The notes under the pieces: model-generated
Seen by the model: the letters and a program-made list of their open reading frames with translations, nothing else
Database searches by the model: none
Told to the model about the DNA's origin: nothing
Made by a program: the position numbers and the translations under genes
Assembly (NCBI GenBank): GCA_023053545.1
Contig: JAKZAN010000006.1
Coordinates: 2,857,001-2,921,000, forward strand
Length of the DNA stretch: 64,000 nucleotides
Direction: 5' to 3'
Source: Lepidurus packardi
Taxonomy: Eukaryota; Arthropoda; Branchiopoda; Notostraca; Triopsidae
Shown here: positions 13,101-24,064 of the stretch, piece after piece
How positions within the stretch are numbered: the first letter of the stretch is position 1
How the letters are laid out: every line of letters begins with the position of its first letter

Positions 13101-14970
13101 AGAGTGGTATACGTCAAAGCGAGGGTTTGGCTTCCCTTGTGTAGAATTACCCCTTGAACTAATTGACAATGATAGAAAAGGATTAACACGTTTGCTGTCG
13201 TCTGAAAGCTGCCCAAGTAGTTTAACCCTGCTAGGTATTGTAGCCCCAGATTTCTATGCCGAAGTTTTCATATATTTGTTCTTCCTCAGGGAACATTAAT
13301 CAGCTGAGCACTGTGGCCAAGGCTTTGCAGGAAGCGCCAGATAATTGTAAGCTTACAGCCCTAAGTCTTGATTTGAAAAACGATCTTCACCGTGAGTTGC
13401 AGTCTAGTCTTGCAGTCTTACAGTCTTACAGTCTAGAAAATCTCACACCAAAGCTCTACAGGTTGGTTATTTAAATTCGTTTGTCGTTCGTAAATTATGC
13501 AAGCACAAAAGTAATTGTGAACGCAGCTGCATTCGCATGAGTTTTGAGAATGCAGTTTTGAGTCAAGAGTTCGTTAGAAAGAAGAACGACAAAGATATTG
13601 CATGTTTTTATGTGTATATAGGTAATTACTTATTGTTTTCAAACGAAGAAGTGAAAATGCTTTTGTTTGGACTATCTATTACAGAATCAACGAGCAAGCA
13701 GTGCAACAAATAAAACGCATTGTCGAAGTATTGGGTCGAAACAAAAAAGTGCATCGTTTCGCTGTTGCCGTGTACGCTACTCTTTCAACGTAAGTAATAT
13801 TGAGACCAAGTATCTTGGCTTTTCCTTCTCTACGTAACCTATTTCAGTTCAACAGATGTGAACAATTTGATTGGGCCAATTGTCAAAGAGCTCCCTTATT
13901 CCGGTAAACTCCACCACCTTTCTTCCTTGTGGATAGACGTACAAAGGACATTGCAGGGTAACGAGTTACGCGACCTGATTTTTGGCGTTCGTCAAAGTTC
14001 CTTAGAAAGTCTAACTCTCAAAAACATGGAATTAATGTTCACGGTAACGAAATTAATATTATACGTTCTTGCTCACGATGTCACCTTGCTGTTAGTTGAA
14101 AGATTTCTAATATAGGAAGCACATATGTTGAGTGCCACGGATTTCATACAAAGGGGGAATTTTCAAAAATCGCAGTGTCGACTCCGGAGCCTCGTTTTAG
14201 CGAGCATGAGGTTTGAGATGTTATCAGCACTGCAAAAGCGGATTTCCACACGAGCTTACAAGTTGGCTTTAGTCTCGTTGGATATACTGCTTATCCAATG
14301 TGCCCCAGAATTATTGGACTGGTTCTTTGAGAACATTTCTTTACCCAGCTTGCAATGCCTGAACTTGGAAATTGCAACAATCATTGTTACAGAACATGAA
14401 TGTTTGCATTTCAAAAAAATTCTGCAGCATGTTAGTAAGACTAATGGCAACACCTTGGAGAAATTAAAGTTACGATATGGGGCTCCAGACGATGAGAGCC
14501 ATGTGATTGTTCCTGTCAAAGAAAATGTAATGCACTGTACACATTTACACACCGTGCAACTTGATTTTCCCTTTAGCGGCAAATATTTCGTTGATTCTGG
14601 TTATATCTACTTTTCTACCGGGAAACTACCCAACCCTGAAACTGAAAATATGAATCCGTATTTGTCTTTGGCTAGAGTAGTCCTGGACTTACCTCAGCTT
14701 CGGCACCTGAGTTTTCCTTTAGTATCCCACGAACAATATAAAGAATATTTGAATGACTTTTTTCACGCTATCGCTGATCGTGCCTCGAAATGGACTGGGA
14801 GAAAAATTGAAGATTCAGCAAGTGAGGAAAAAGTGAAGCTTTCTTTGACAATAGAATGCCAGGGACAGGTAGCTGCTATGGCTGGAGGAGTTTTTAAACA
14901 ACGAGGAATAAAGTTTGAAATGTGTTATGTGAAGAAAAAGCATTACGAATTTTGGTTTCCGGAGTCATAG
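10167..14970 (+). CDS. Caspase-NACHT-LRR-like fusion (NLR with caspase domain)
   Basis: Exons inferred: 10167-10343, 10408-10634, 10705-10877, 10926-11035, 11106-11357, 11420-11566, 11620-13234, 13290-13461, 13685-13789, 13848-14043 and 14116-14970; all phases close on 1342 residues. Residues about 1-255 form a caspase domain: PRGLALIIN, the Arg of VRLGSDND, catalytic His87 in MSHG, catalytic Cys134 in NFCRG, then a p10 half ([23 protein letters not shown]). Residues about 314-560 form a NACHT NTPase: P-loop GDAGYGKST (322-330), Walker [10 protein letters not shown] (404-412) and sensor LTARP. An NLR helical region ([13 protein letters not shown]) and diverged LRR-like repeats follow to FWFPES. 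The 5' end is unresolved: 10167 follows an AG acceptor, so a prodomain exon may lie upstream. By family logic, ligand-driven NACHT oligomerisation could activate the tethered caspase directly; this is inference. The neighbours WDR35 and COPZ are unrelated. Confidence 0.9.
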
Positions 14971-15004
14971 ATTCTGACATATAATTTCTTACAAATTGGA
15001 AAGA

Positions 15005-15152
<148 letters not shown>

Positions 15153-15225
15153 AAAGAAAGAAAATAAATAAAGATAATATATATAGAATAATATATAGAA
15201 TAAAGAAAAATATATATATATATAG

Positions 15226-15238
15226 AATAAAGAAAGCA

Positions 15239-15286
<48 letters not shown>

Positions 15287-15299
15287 TGCTTTCTTTATT
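15226..15299. repeat. 74-bp palindrome with (AT)n core
   Basis: The left arm AATAAAGAAAGCAAAAATAT (from 15226) is the exact reverse complement of the right arm ending at 15299, with pure alternating TA between them. The whole block can form a near-continuous hairpin or cruciform. Related AGAATAAAGAAA words recur at 15148-15225. Confidence 0.9.
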
Positions 15300-17076
15300 T
15301 CAGCATTGATTGCTGTTAACATTCTTGATGTACTAGAATTCTTGCAGAATTATGTTTATCTTATGTATTACATATGTATTTTAATAAAGTTACAGATAAT
15401 AATTAACGTTTTCACACTGACTATTTATGTGAACGGAAAGAATTTTGTTCGAAGTATTTACTCAAACGTCGCAGGAAAAATTAAACAAGAACGACAGACC
15501 ATTCTCGTATCCATATTTACAGGCAGCTAAGAAATCAATAATCTGGCACCTCGTTGTTTTCATTATTTGACCCTGAAGTCTTTTAAATGCGTTTTCTTTA
15601 CTCCGAATAAGTTATGAGACTTGAAGTATTGAGTTGGGCTAGAAACATCACAATTAAAAATTAGGATAACTGTGTGTATTATTTGCTTTATATCATTGCT
15701 TATGACAATATAATCATAAGTGCACGAAATCATGCATCCGCTGGAAAAGACGGTTCAAATAAAGAGAAAGACCATTTCGTTAAAGTTGGCTGTTAAAGGT
15801 GGAGACCATAAACCTATCGTTGAGACCATTAACGCCCGTTGACCAATTAGTTAAAAACGGAAACCAATAACGCTTTCTAAATTCCAACATGCGCTGCATC
15901 ATGAATCCAAAATACAATCACGGCTGGCTGTAGTGATAAAGTTTTCAACTATTTCTGTTATATGTCTTTCGCAATAGATGATTTTAAAAAAAGAGATATT
16001 TGAATATTTGAAGAGAAAATTGAATATTTGAACTTTTGTTCTGGTTCGTATTTTTAAATTCTGTTAGATTTATATTATAAATAGAAGAGTTGAATTCGCA
16101 GTCATATCAAATAATTCAATTATTGCCAGTATAACTAACGCCGACTTACCGGTTGTTACATATTAGACGGGAAAAACTTCTTAAAAAACTAAACGACGAA
16201 TCGGAACAACTCTTTAGTGTTGCCGTTAAGTCGCAAACAAAGTTAGAAACACCTTGGTTGCCGTGCGAAAACCAACAATCCATATTTTCCCGTACATATA
16301 GTATTAATACTTTGATGTTCGAGACAAAAATCATGATGTGCAGCACTGCGTAATTCAAAATGCGACGTGAAATTCAACGTGATGTGATGTGAAATTGAAC
16401 AACAATGTGAGATTATGCATTGTGACATTACTTCGTCCATTGACATTGTGCAAAAACCAGTGATCATAATAAGCGATTATCATAATCAGTCCTTTAAAAT
16501 TGCATTCTATGATGCGGATGATTCTAATTACCAGTGGCCATAATCATGGTGCCTACCTGTATATTGTGTAATAGCATTGTTTGTGTAAATTGATACTTTG
16601 TAGATACAGTATATATTCGAATTTGTAAGACGAATGTCAATGGATTAACTTTTGAAATCTCAAAAGAATTACAAAATCTGTTATTGAGACAATAATCGAA
16701 TGCAGTATTTTTTTTTACGGAAGACATAAGTAGTAATGACGATCCATGCCTGCGTAATGAGGCATTTTTCAATGAAAGTCATAGAAAAGTCAATGCAAAG
16801 TTGTGGAAAACTCTATAGGTCAAGTCCATAGATAGACTTGGAAAGCATGGAAAAGACCATGGAGGATCGTGGAAAAGTCGATGGATAAAAGCATGGAAAA
16901 ATCTATATTAAAAAAAAAACATGCAACGTCATGCTTTTTGGACCAAAAAATCCAATGACCCATCCTGCATGCAACTCAATAACAGACTTTTCATGGATTG
17001 ACATGAAAATGCGATAATTTTTTCCCCGGGTAGAGATTAAATCAATAAGCTTAACACGTGTTTTTAACATGTGTTT

Positions 17077-17090
17077 TACATGTGGATTGT
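17077..17090. repeat. Target-site duplication, left copy
   Basis: TACATGTGGATTGT matches the right copy at 18355-18368 exactly over 14 bases and brackets the LINE fragment. Confidence 0.8.
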
Positions 17091-18354
17091 TGAAAGCAGT
17101 TATCTAAACAGAATGATCGATTGCCATAAAAACGACCTCGTGGTCTCAGAAACTAGAGGAAACGACTCGATGAGTTGGGAAAGCTATGAAGAACTGAGAA
17201 ACAACTTTTTTTTTACCAAAACCAGCCGGTGGAGATATTTTTGAGAACCTTTTAGCCCCTTGGGAATTTGAAGCAATGTGCATCAACACAAACATCGATA
17301 GATCGTCATTTAGAAGGAAGAGTAACGATTATACAGTGTAAACAATATTAGCTTTTTTGACAAATTTTACAGTGATTTAAGAAAATATAAACGGACAGGT
17401 CGAAAGATTTTAATGCAAACACGGGATGTGGCATTTTTATTGAAGAAAATAGAGAAACCTGGGCATTTGCGTTAACGAAGCACTCATCGGTTTTGGCGGC
17501 GGAATTAACAGCCATTCTTATGGCAGTGGAAAAGATGTAGAAAAATACACCCGAAAAGTATCTAATCTTATCTGACTCTCAAGCAGCACTCAGCACCCTG
17601 AAAATCTGGGGAAGTAGGAATTACTAGCAGACTACTCAAACAAGTCCAAAAAGAAACAAAAGAACTAAAGGAAAAGGGGTATACGGTCAAATTACAGTGG
17701 ATACCAGCACACGTCGGTATTAAGGGAAACGAGACAGCGGACATGGTTGCGAAGCAAGAAGGAGTTCAGAGAACAAAGTGACAAACATTTTAACAAGACA
17801 CGAAGTGATGATGGTAACCAAAAATCAGGTAAAAAGGGAATTTTAAAACAACATCAAAGCGATCACATCCCAGAAGGTAATTTTAAAGACAGAACAGCTC
17901 AACGCCAAGAGGTGGAGGAATATTAGAAAGAGAAGGATGGCGGTGGCCGTACTACGATTGAGATGTGGTCATGGGAAGATAGGGACATGATTCAACTACA
18001 CAGATTCAACATGATTGAGAACCCAACGTTCAGATATTGCCAAGAGAACAAGGGCGTGGAACATTTAATTTTGGAATGTCGGAATTTTAATACGGATAGA
18101 GGATTTTAATGGTCAGATTACGCAGCAGAAATGTCCCAAGCACGTTAGACGAAGTATTGGGTTTCGGAGATAGGACGCTTCACTAAAAGTATTTTATTCA
18201 GAATGCATTATGCGAATTCCTCACGCAAACACACTGCAGATTTAGTCTAATCACTATGTATGATTTTACCTATTATATCCTCGTGTTTTTTTAAGGTTTA
18301 TCTTGATCTCTTCGTTACATTCTGAATGCTGTATACAACAAACACCAACACCGC
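17091..18354 (+). mobile_element. 5'-truncated LINE (I/Jockey/R1-like), RNase H end, degraded
   Basis: The insert is bounded by 14-bp direct repeats TACATGTGGATTGT at 17077-17090 and 18355-18368, read as a target-site duplication. Translation in shifting plus frames gives the 3' part of a LINE ORF2: APWEFEAMCINT linker, a DG-containing RNase H start near 17390, GCGIFIEENRETWAFALTKH (about 17425), AELTAILMAVEK, LILSDSQAALSTL, and LQWIPAHVGIKGNETADMVA (about 17695-17755). A zinc-knuckle-like CQENKGVEHLILECRNF follows near 18050. Such a C-terminal RNase H is typical of the I, Jockey and R1 groups. In-frame stops (TAG after AVEKM) and frame changes show it is dead. The reverse transcriptase and ORF1 are absent. 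Confidence 0.85.
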
Positions 18355-18368
18355 TACATGTGGATTGT
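18355..18368. repeat. Target-site duplication, right copy
   Basis: TACATGTGGATTGT, identical to 17077-17090. The sequence just before it (CAACAAACACCAACACCGC) would be the 3' end of the LINE. Confidence 0.8.
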
Positions 18369-18747
18369 GTCGATTTAAAGTCCTTCCATTTTTAAATTCT
18401 GTAGAAAACGTACGGCTTCGTAACTGTCAGGTCTGGTCACTACCATTAAAAAACCATACAAAAACCATACCACTACCATAAAAAAAATTTTTTATGCCAG
18501 TAATGATTTAGTTAGTTCTGAACAATTTTCTATAAATATTTGAACCTGCCGCGTTAAGATAAGTATTGCGTCAACGATTGACGCATATCTATAGCAGCGC
18601 CAACAATCAGACTGCGTACAGCGGCATTTTCCTGCACTATCGCGTGTGTTTCGTACGTGTTTCGTCTGTTGGGACTTGGGATCAGGGGCTGTTTTTTGCT
18701 CGGTGGATTTCTCTCCAGTATTTTGTGGAAACTCGTATTGGTTCAAG
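18369..18747 (+). promoter_or_regulatory. Upstream region of coatomer zeta with 8-bp dyad
   Basis: No gene is seen between the LINE and the COPZ start codon, so the COPZ promoter and 5' UTR should be here. A perfect dyad lies at 18567-18585: TGCGTCAA, spacer CGA, TTGACGCA. Its CGTCA/TGACG half-sites resemble bZIP (CRE/AP-1 family) sites. Function is inferred. Confidence 0.45.
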
Positions 18748-19955
18748 ATGGAAAGTTATTTGACTGTAAGTTTGTTCATAATTAATTGTGAATTACGTTT
18801 CAGTGTTTGTTCTTGTATGTAATGCAACCAGGTCTGTTTTTTATCAGTTATTTTATATCATTCGTTCAAAGTGCTTGGAGGATTTAGTCCCTTACTTTAG
18901 CTAGAAGCAGTCACATACGTAGAAAAATAAATGAGGAGAGGGATGTTCTTATACACGTCATTCGTGCGAACGTCACCTAGAACAACGACTAATCCGTGCC
19001 AGCTTCACATACCCTATTAGCATAACTAATAACTGTTCTTATTCTTCCCAGGAACCGTCTATGTACACCGTTAAAGGGATTGCTATTCTAGATAATGATG
19101 GCAAAAGAATTTTAGCCAAATACTACGATTCTACCATATTCCCCAGTGCCAAAGAACAGAAGGCCTTTGAGAAAAATCTGTTCAACAAAACACACCGTGC
19201 AAACGCAGAGATTATAATGTTAGATGGCCTGACTTGCGTATATCGTAGCAATGTCGACCTTTTCTTCTATGTCATGGGCAGTTCCCAAGAAAATGAAGTA
19301 AAATCTAAATTTGTAATCTCACACTTAGCGTTAAAGTGTTTCTTTCTAGTTGATTCTCATGAGCGTGCTGAACTGCTTGTATGAATCTATTAGCCAGATT
19401 TTGCGGAAAAACGTAGAGAAACGTGCGTTATTGGATAATATGGATATCGCCATGCTGGCCTTGGATGAAATTTGCGATGGAGGGATCATTTTGGAGGCTG
19501 ATCCATCCTCAATAGTTTGGCGAGTGGCTTTACGAAACGATGATGTTCCTTTAGGAGAGCAAACCGTTGCGCAGGTAAACCAAATTTGTACTAATTGTAG
19601 TCAAGTTTTCAATGAAGCATGTTTCCAAAACCTTGCATCCCTAACAAATCTCATTCCTGGTATATGGGACTACGCGGGTCTGTAAAACTCATCAGGTCCA
19701 GAAGAAGCTGTCTGCCACAGGTGCAGTACGTTTTGAGTCCACAAGCGTGGAGTGTGAGCCTCTACTGCACTTGTTTTTGCCTCTTTTATTGCTCCACTTT
19801 CATCCATTTCACGTTTGGCCGGTTGTTTTCACAGGCGTTTTTTAACCGTCAACGATATGTATTTGGCTTCATTGTAGAGATTTATTATTTTGGATTGCGT
19901 TGTCTAGGTTCTGCAATCCGCAAAAGAGCAGCTGAAATGGTCGCTTCTGAAATGA
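18748..19955 (+). CDS. COPZ1: Coatomer subunit zeta
   Basis: Small subunit of the COPI coat for Golgi-to-ER and intra-Golgi vesicle transport; it pairs with gamma-COP and has the longin-like AP sigma fold. Exons: 18748-18765, 19052-19297, 19350-19574 and 19908-19955, coding 178 residues (human 177). The protein starts [20 protein letters not shown] and contains [20 protein letters not shown] and [14 protein letters not shown], ending [15 protein letters not shown], closely matching vertebrate COPZ. The start was chosen because the six-residue first exon aligns with MEALILEPSLYTVK in human. The 333-bp last intron stays open in another frame but has no recognised content. Candidate poly-A signals AATAAA lie at 20015-20020 and 20200-20205. 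Confidence 0.97.
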
Positions 19956-20014
19956 AAGTCCTGGGTATTGACTGGAACACCAAACCCAGTACGACAACAA
20001 CTACCCCGTAGACT

Positions 20015-20020
20015 AATAAA
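20015..20020 (+). terminator. Candidate poly-A signal of COPZ
   Basis: AATAAA 60 bases after the COPZ stop, followed by an A-run. A second AATAAA at 20200-20205 is an alternative. Confidence 0.5.
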
Positions 20021-20746
20021 AAAAAAACGAAGAACGCAAACATTCTATTTATCTCGGAAAAAATCATCTAAACCGGGACCCAGTTTTCTTGGAACTTGGC
20101 TGCGAAATATTGTGTCGGTGTGTTAATTGATTCATCCTTTTTACTTTTTTCTTTTTCTTTGCATTCGACACCGCATCCTTTATACAACTTTGTTATGTGA
20201 ATAAAACTCTATAGGGCACATGCTAGTTTTCAAATTTCCCGCCGCAGTTAGCAGGACGCGCAAAACATACAAAAGGTATATTGTTCGTAGAAGGCTAGGC
20301 TGAAAAAGCATCTTTCAAATATGTTCGAATCTCTTATGTTGTCAATACGTAGTAAAAGGAAGAACCGGTAAGTTAGTTGTTAATATTTTTTAAAAAATAA
20401 TTGGCAATGCCGAGCCACGTTGAATGAAGTGCAACAAGGAAAGGGGGGGAGGAGCCTGCGTTCTCGCTTGTGCTAAGCTCAAACTCCTTTGTCGTAGTAA
20501 AAGGCTGGGGCCGCCATTTTGCCCATGTTCTGTGCGACCCAACCCGAAGATTTTGGGGTGATAAATATCCATTTTTGCCACAAGGGTGGCCCTCTCTACA
20601 TTAAGGCAAGTGAAAATCATAAACATGGAGTGCTAAAATACGAACGGGCGACAAGTTATCGGCCCGTTCTAGGGCTGGTAAAATCCTCCAGATTGTGTGT
20701 GGTGTGCTTTTGGTATTAGTTCAAGTGTTGTGTGAGTGAGACGGCC
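20021..20746 (+). promoter_or_regulatory. COPZ-EPC intergenic region, EPC promoter
   Basis: No gene seen. GCCGCCATTTT at 20510-20520 matches the YY1/Pleiohomeotic consensus and lies about 230 bases before the EPC start codon. No TATA box is evident, as usual for a housekeeping chromatin gene. Confidence 0.45.
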
Positions 20747-23622
20747 ATGGCGAGCAAGCTATCTTTTCGGGCTCGGGCGCTGGACGCCAGTAAACCCATG
20801 CCGGTTTATATGGCCGAAGAAATCCCAGATTTGCCAGATTTTACAGCAATTAATCGGGCTGTGCCCCAAATGCCAACTGGGATGGAGAAAGAAGAAGAAA
20901 CGGTGAGTTTGGAATGCATTTTTGGCTATGATAAAGCCTGTTAAGATGGCGGCGCTCCCTTGTTTTATTGCTTCTCTTTGATTGGTTCCTGTGAGGCCGC
21001 CATTTTAGTCACGTGACTCTAAAACTGCGCGCCAAATTTAAAATTATATATCTATATTTTTGTTATGCGTTTTAGGAGCATCATTTGCAAAGAGCTATTG
21101 TGACAGGTCTCATAATTCCGACACCTGAAGTCTTTACAATTGATGATACATCCAGATATGAACGAATGTTTGCGCCTGATTACAAGATGCCGCGTCAGCT
21201 TATCCACATGCAGCGTAAGTTGAAATCGAACAGTTTGAGTTGACTAGTCAATTTCATAGGAGTAATTTAATTTAAGACCTGTATTTTTGTCGCTTTAGCA
21301 TTTACCATGGAACAGGATATTCCTGACTATGATATGGACTCAGAAGACGAGAGGTGGATGAGCAGCCAAGGCAAGAAACTGGACCTTACACCTCGTCAGG
21401 TGGGGTATCTGGCTCTTGGCAGTTGTTTTCACTTTCTCTATTCTCATTTTTACTCATGGAACTTATCAACAGTTCGAAGAAATGATGGATCGGCTGGAGA
21501 AAAGCAGCGGACAAACCGTTGTCACTATTGCTGAAGCTAAAGCCTTGCTCAAGCAGGATGACGATCTGACCATTGCTGTCTACGACTATTGGCTAAACAA
21601 GCGGCTAACGAAAGTAACATCACACACAAATACAATTACAATATAAATGTGCTTTCTTTTCTAGCAACATCCTTTGATTTTGCATGTCAAAACCGAGAAG
21701 CGAGATGCATCCTCCACCCACAATCCCTACGTCGCGTTTCGAAGGCGTACAGAAAAAATGCAGACTAGGAAAAACAGAAAAAATGACGAAGTTTCCTATG
21801 AGAAGATGCTCAAATTGAGGCGCGATTTAAGCCGTGCCGTCACCTTACTGGAAATGGTTAAGCGGAGAGAAAAGGCCAAAAGAGAACTTTTGCTTTTAGG
21901 CGTTGAAGTTTTCGAAAAGAGGTTAAAAAAAACAAATTCCGTATTTTTATTTTTCACCTTGTAAATAATGTTTTGTTTGCCTGCAGGTACCAAATGGGTG
22001 ATTTCAGTGGCCAAGTATTTCAAGAAGTATCATCGTTACCCAAGCCCCGTCCAGTTATGACACCATTAGCCCTGTCTCAATATTCCAATTTGTGGGGGAT
22101 TCGCACACAGTCGCCGAAGGTAGTTTATTACTTATACAAATTACGGAAGAAAAACTGTCATTAGTTTGCGCACTAAACTTAAATGAGTGCTTATATTAGT
22201 ACAGCGATCCCCCTTTAGCTTTACAACACAGGGAGGAAATTTAAATCTTTATGTATTTGGTTTTATAGGAGGAGATGCCTGTAAAGCGAGACAAAAGACA
22301 GTACAAAAAACGACGTCATAAAACCTCCACGTCGTCCAATTCCCGACATGCCTATTTTCATGGCTTTTCAGCAGCCGGAGGTGGAGCGGGGAGTGACCGA
22401 GATACCTCGAGAGGAGCCGCACCTCGCGTGCCTCATCTGCATGGCGATTTTGCTGTTTCTTCCGAAGACGAGGGTAGTGGCGTACCGGTTTCACAATCCG
22501 AAGCTGAAGAAGAAACTGATGCCTCAGGAGATGGTCCTTTTGCGTTCAAAAGAATGCGTGGCTGTACTTACCAAGCTGTAAGTTTATTATTTGCCTTAGT
22601 TGTAGAGTTCCGAAACTCCTCTTATTTAAAAGCCTGATATGTTAGGGCTTTGTTTCTTTTTTTACTCGCGACAAGACCAGTTACATTTTCTGGTCTCTGC
22701 AATAAAGATTAATTTTGTTTATTATATTATTTTTTCTTAGCCTGTTTCATCACCACCTAGTAGTACTTGGCCCTGGTCAGCCCCTGACGAAGGTGGAAAA
22801 GGGGATCCTCGGTTTCGGTACGCTCTGGCATCGGTATCGCAACCTTTTCCAAGATGCGTGGGCTTCGCTCGTCGTAGAATGGGGCGTGGAGGCCGAGTTT
22901 TGTTGGATCGAGCCCCCACCGTGCTGGATCCTCATTGGAAAGACTTGGAATCGGAAGATAAATCTCGGTGGTCACCTGAATTCCTGGAAGAAATTCAAAA
23001 AAACTGGAGACATTTCCGACCACAATACCCTTCACCACCCCCAAGTCCGCCCCCGCCACCTTCAGGGTTTGTAACTGAGATCGGTCAGGCCGATTTGACG
23101 CCCAGTTCTGTGGCAGTTGGCGTAGAAGGCGATGAAAACTCGTACTTGACTTTTCCACTCTTTCCTGACATGTCCTTGGGCATGGCAGCGGATCCTGCTC
23201 AGTGTAACCTGCTGGATTATGAATTACCGCTTTCTTGGTGGAGTTCCGTGACCAGCAAAGAAACTCTGGGTGATCCGTCAAATTGTAGTAGTACTAAGGG
23301 CAGTCACGTGTCGTCTTCTGCGGCGGCGATGACTGGATCTGATTGGACAGGGGATCATACCACCCTGATTTATACGGGTGATAAAGAGAAACGGAGTGGA
23401 GTTCACTGTGAACCTTCCAAGTGCATTGGTAAGAGTGAGTGTTCCAAACTTTTGGGTTTGGAAGACCGTGATGGGGAATCCCAGCCGGATGGGTTGCATG
23501 CGGTAAATAGCAGCCAAGACAACAAAAAGGAGCATAAAGATGGTCTCATCACGAGCCTTTCCAACGGTCCTACGACGGAACGTAAGTGGGGGTCGTCTTG
23601 TAAACCTCTAGCACAGCACTAA
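20747..23622 (+). CDS. E(Pc): Enhancer of Polycomb, NuA4/TIP60 scaffold
   Basis: Non-catalytic subunit that couples Tip60/Esa1 acetyltransferase to nucleosomes, acting in the nucleus. Exons: 20747-20902, 21076-21214, 21299-21399, 21473-21613, 21665-21921, 21987-22119, 22269-22577 and 22741-23622; 705 residues. The N-terminal EPcA region begins MASKLSFRARALDASKPMP and includes INRAVPQMPTGMEKEEE, DYDMDSEDE and NPYVAFRRRTEKMQTRKNRK with a basic coiled coil. The EPcB-type motif VGFARRRMGRGGRVLLDRA sits at about 22855-22911. Relative to human EPC1 the segment after HHLQRAI is about a dozen residues shorter, and the C-terminus is Ser/Pro-rich without a long Gln tract. ATG 20747 is preferred over an upstream GTG in frame. 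AATAAA comes only 9 bases after the stop. See the alternative last exon at 23970. Confidence 0.96.
20943..21018 (+). promoter_or_regulatory. YY1-like pair, CCAAT and palindromic E-box in EPC intron 1
   Basis: Within the first intron: AAGATGGCGGCG at 20943-20954 and its inverted form GCCGCCATTTTA at 20997-21008 (both YY1/Pho-like), an inverted CCAAT (ATTGG, about 20980-20984) and the palindrome GTCACGTGAC at 21009-21018 (USF/MITF-type E-box). The grouping suggests an intronic promoter or enhancer. Binding is inferred. Confidence 0.45.
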
Positions 23623-23631
23623 TCTATTTGT

Positions 23632-23637
23632 AATAAA
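23632..23637 (+). terminator. Candidate poly-A signal of EPC
   Basis: AATAAA nine bases after the TAA at 23620-23622, which would make an unusually short 3' UTR. Confidence 0.5.
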
Positions 23638-23969
23638 GCTCAGTATTTAATTTTTTGGGTCAGTTATTGTTTTATATTTTTTACTTTGATTTCGTTACCT
23701 TGGATTCGTTCTTTCCCGAAAGACTCGCTTATTTGCTTTCCTTTTTTTATGGAAAAGTTATCCCTTTAGCTCGATATTATTCCCTGAGGAAACGGTCGAC
23801 TAATTTGTATTGATTGGTAGGTCGTATTCACGACAAAAGCCACACCTCCGGTCCTTGTTCGCTGCCGGGATTATTTTCCAAAACTCCTTTGCCTTTTAAA
23901 GACAGGTAGAAAGAGCTGAAAACAGAGGAAAGTGTGCGGATCTTTTTTTAAAAAAAGAAAATATTCTAG

Positions 23970-24064
23970 TCAAGACCAAGTCCAACCCAGCCCGGCTGCT
24001 GGGACGACTGCGGCAGAAGGAAGCCACGCCCATTCGACAACTCTGCAGCAACTGCTTGTATTAG
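23970..24064 (+). CDS. E(Pc): Possible alternative last exon of EPC
   Basis: The last EPC exon contains a strong donor, C|GTAAGT, at 23581/23582 in phase 1. An acceptor (ATATTCTAG) ends at 23969, and the following bases continue that phase as 31 residues including NPARLLGRLRQKEATPIRQL before TAG at 24062-24064. The composition looks protein-like and unlike the surrounding intergenic DNA. If used, it replaces the last 13 residues of the main form. The polypyrimidine tract is weak and I recognise no homologue for this tail. Confidence 0.4.

Noticed and set aside
19619-20011. 130-aa plus-strand ORF across the last COPZ intron
   Set aside because: It overlaps the true last exon in another frame, has no motif, and COPZ ends normally at 19955.
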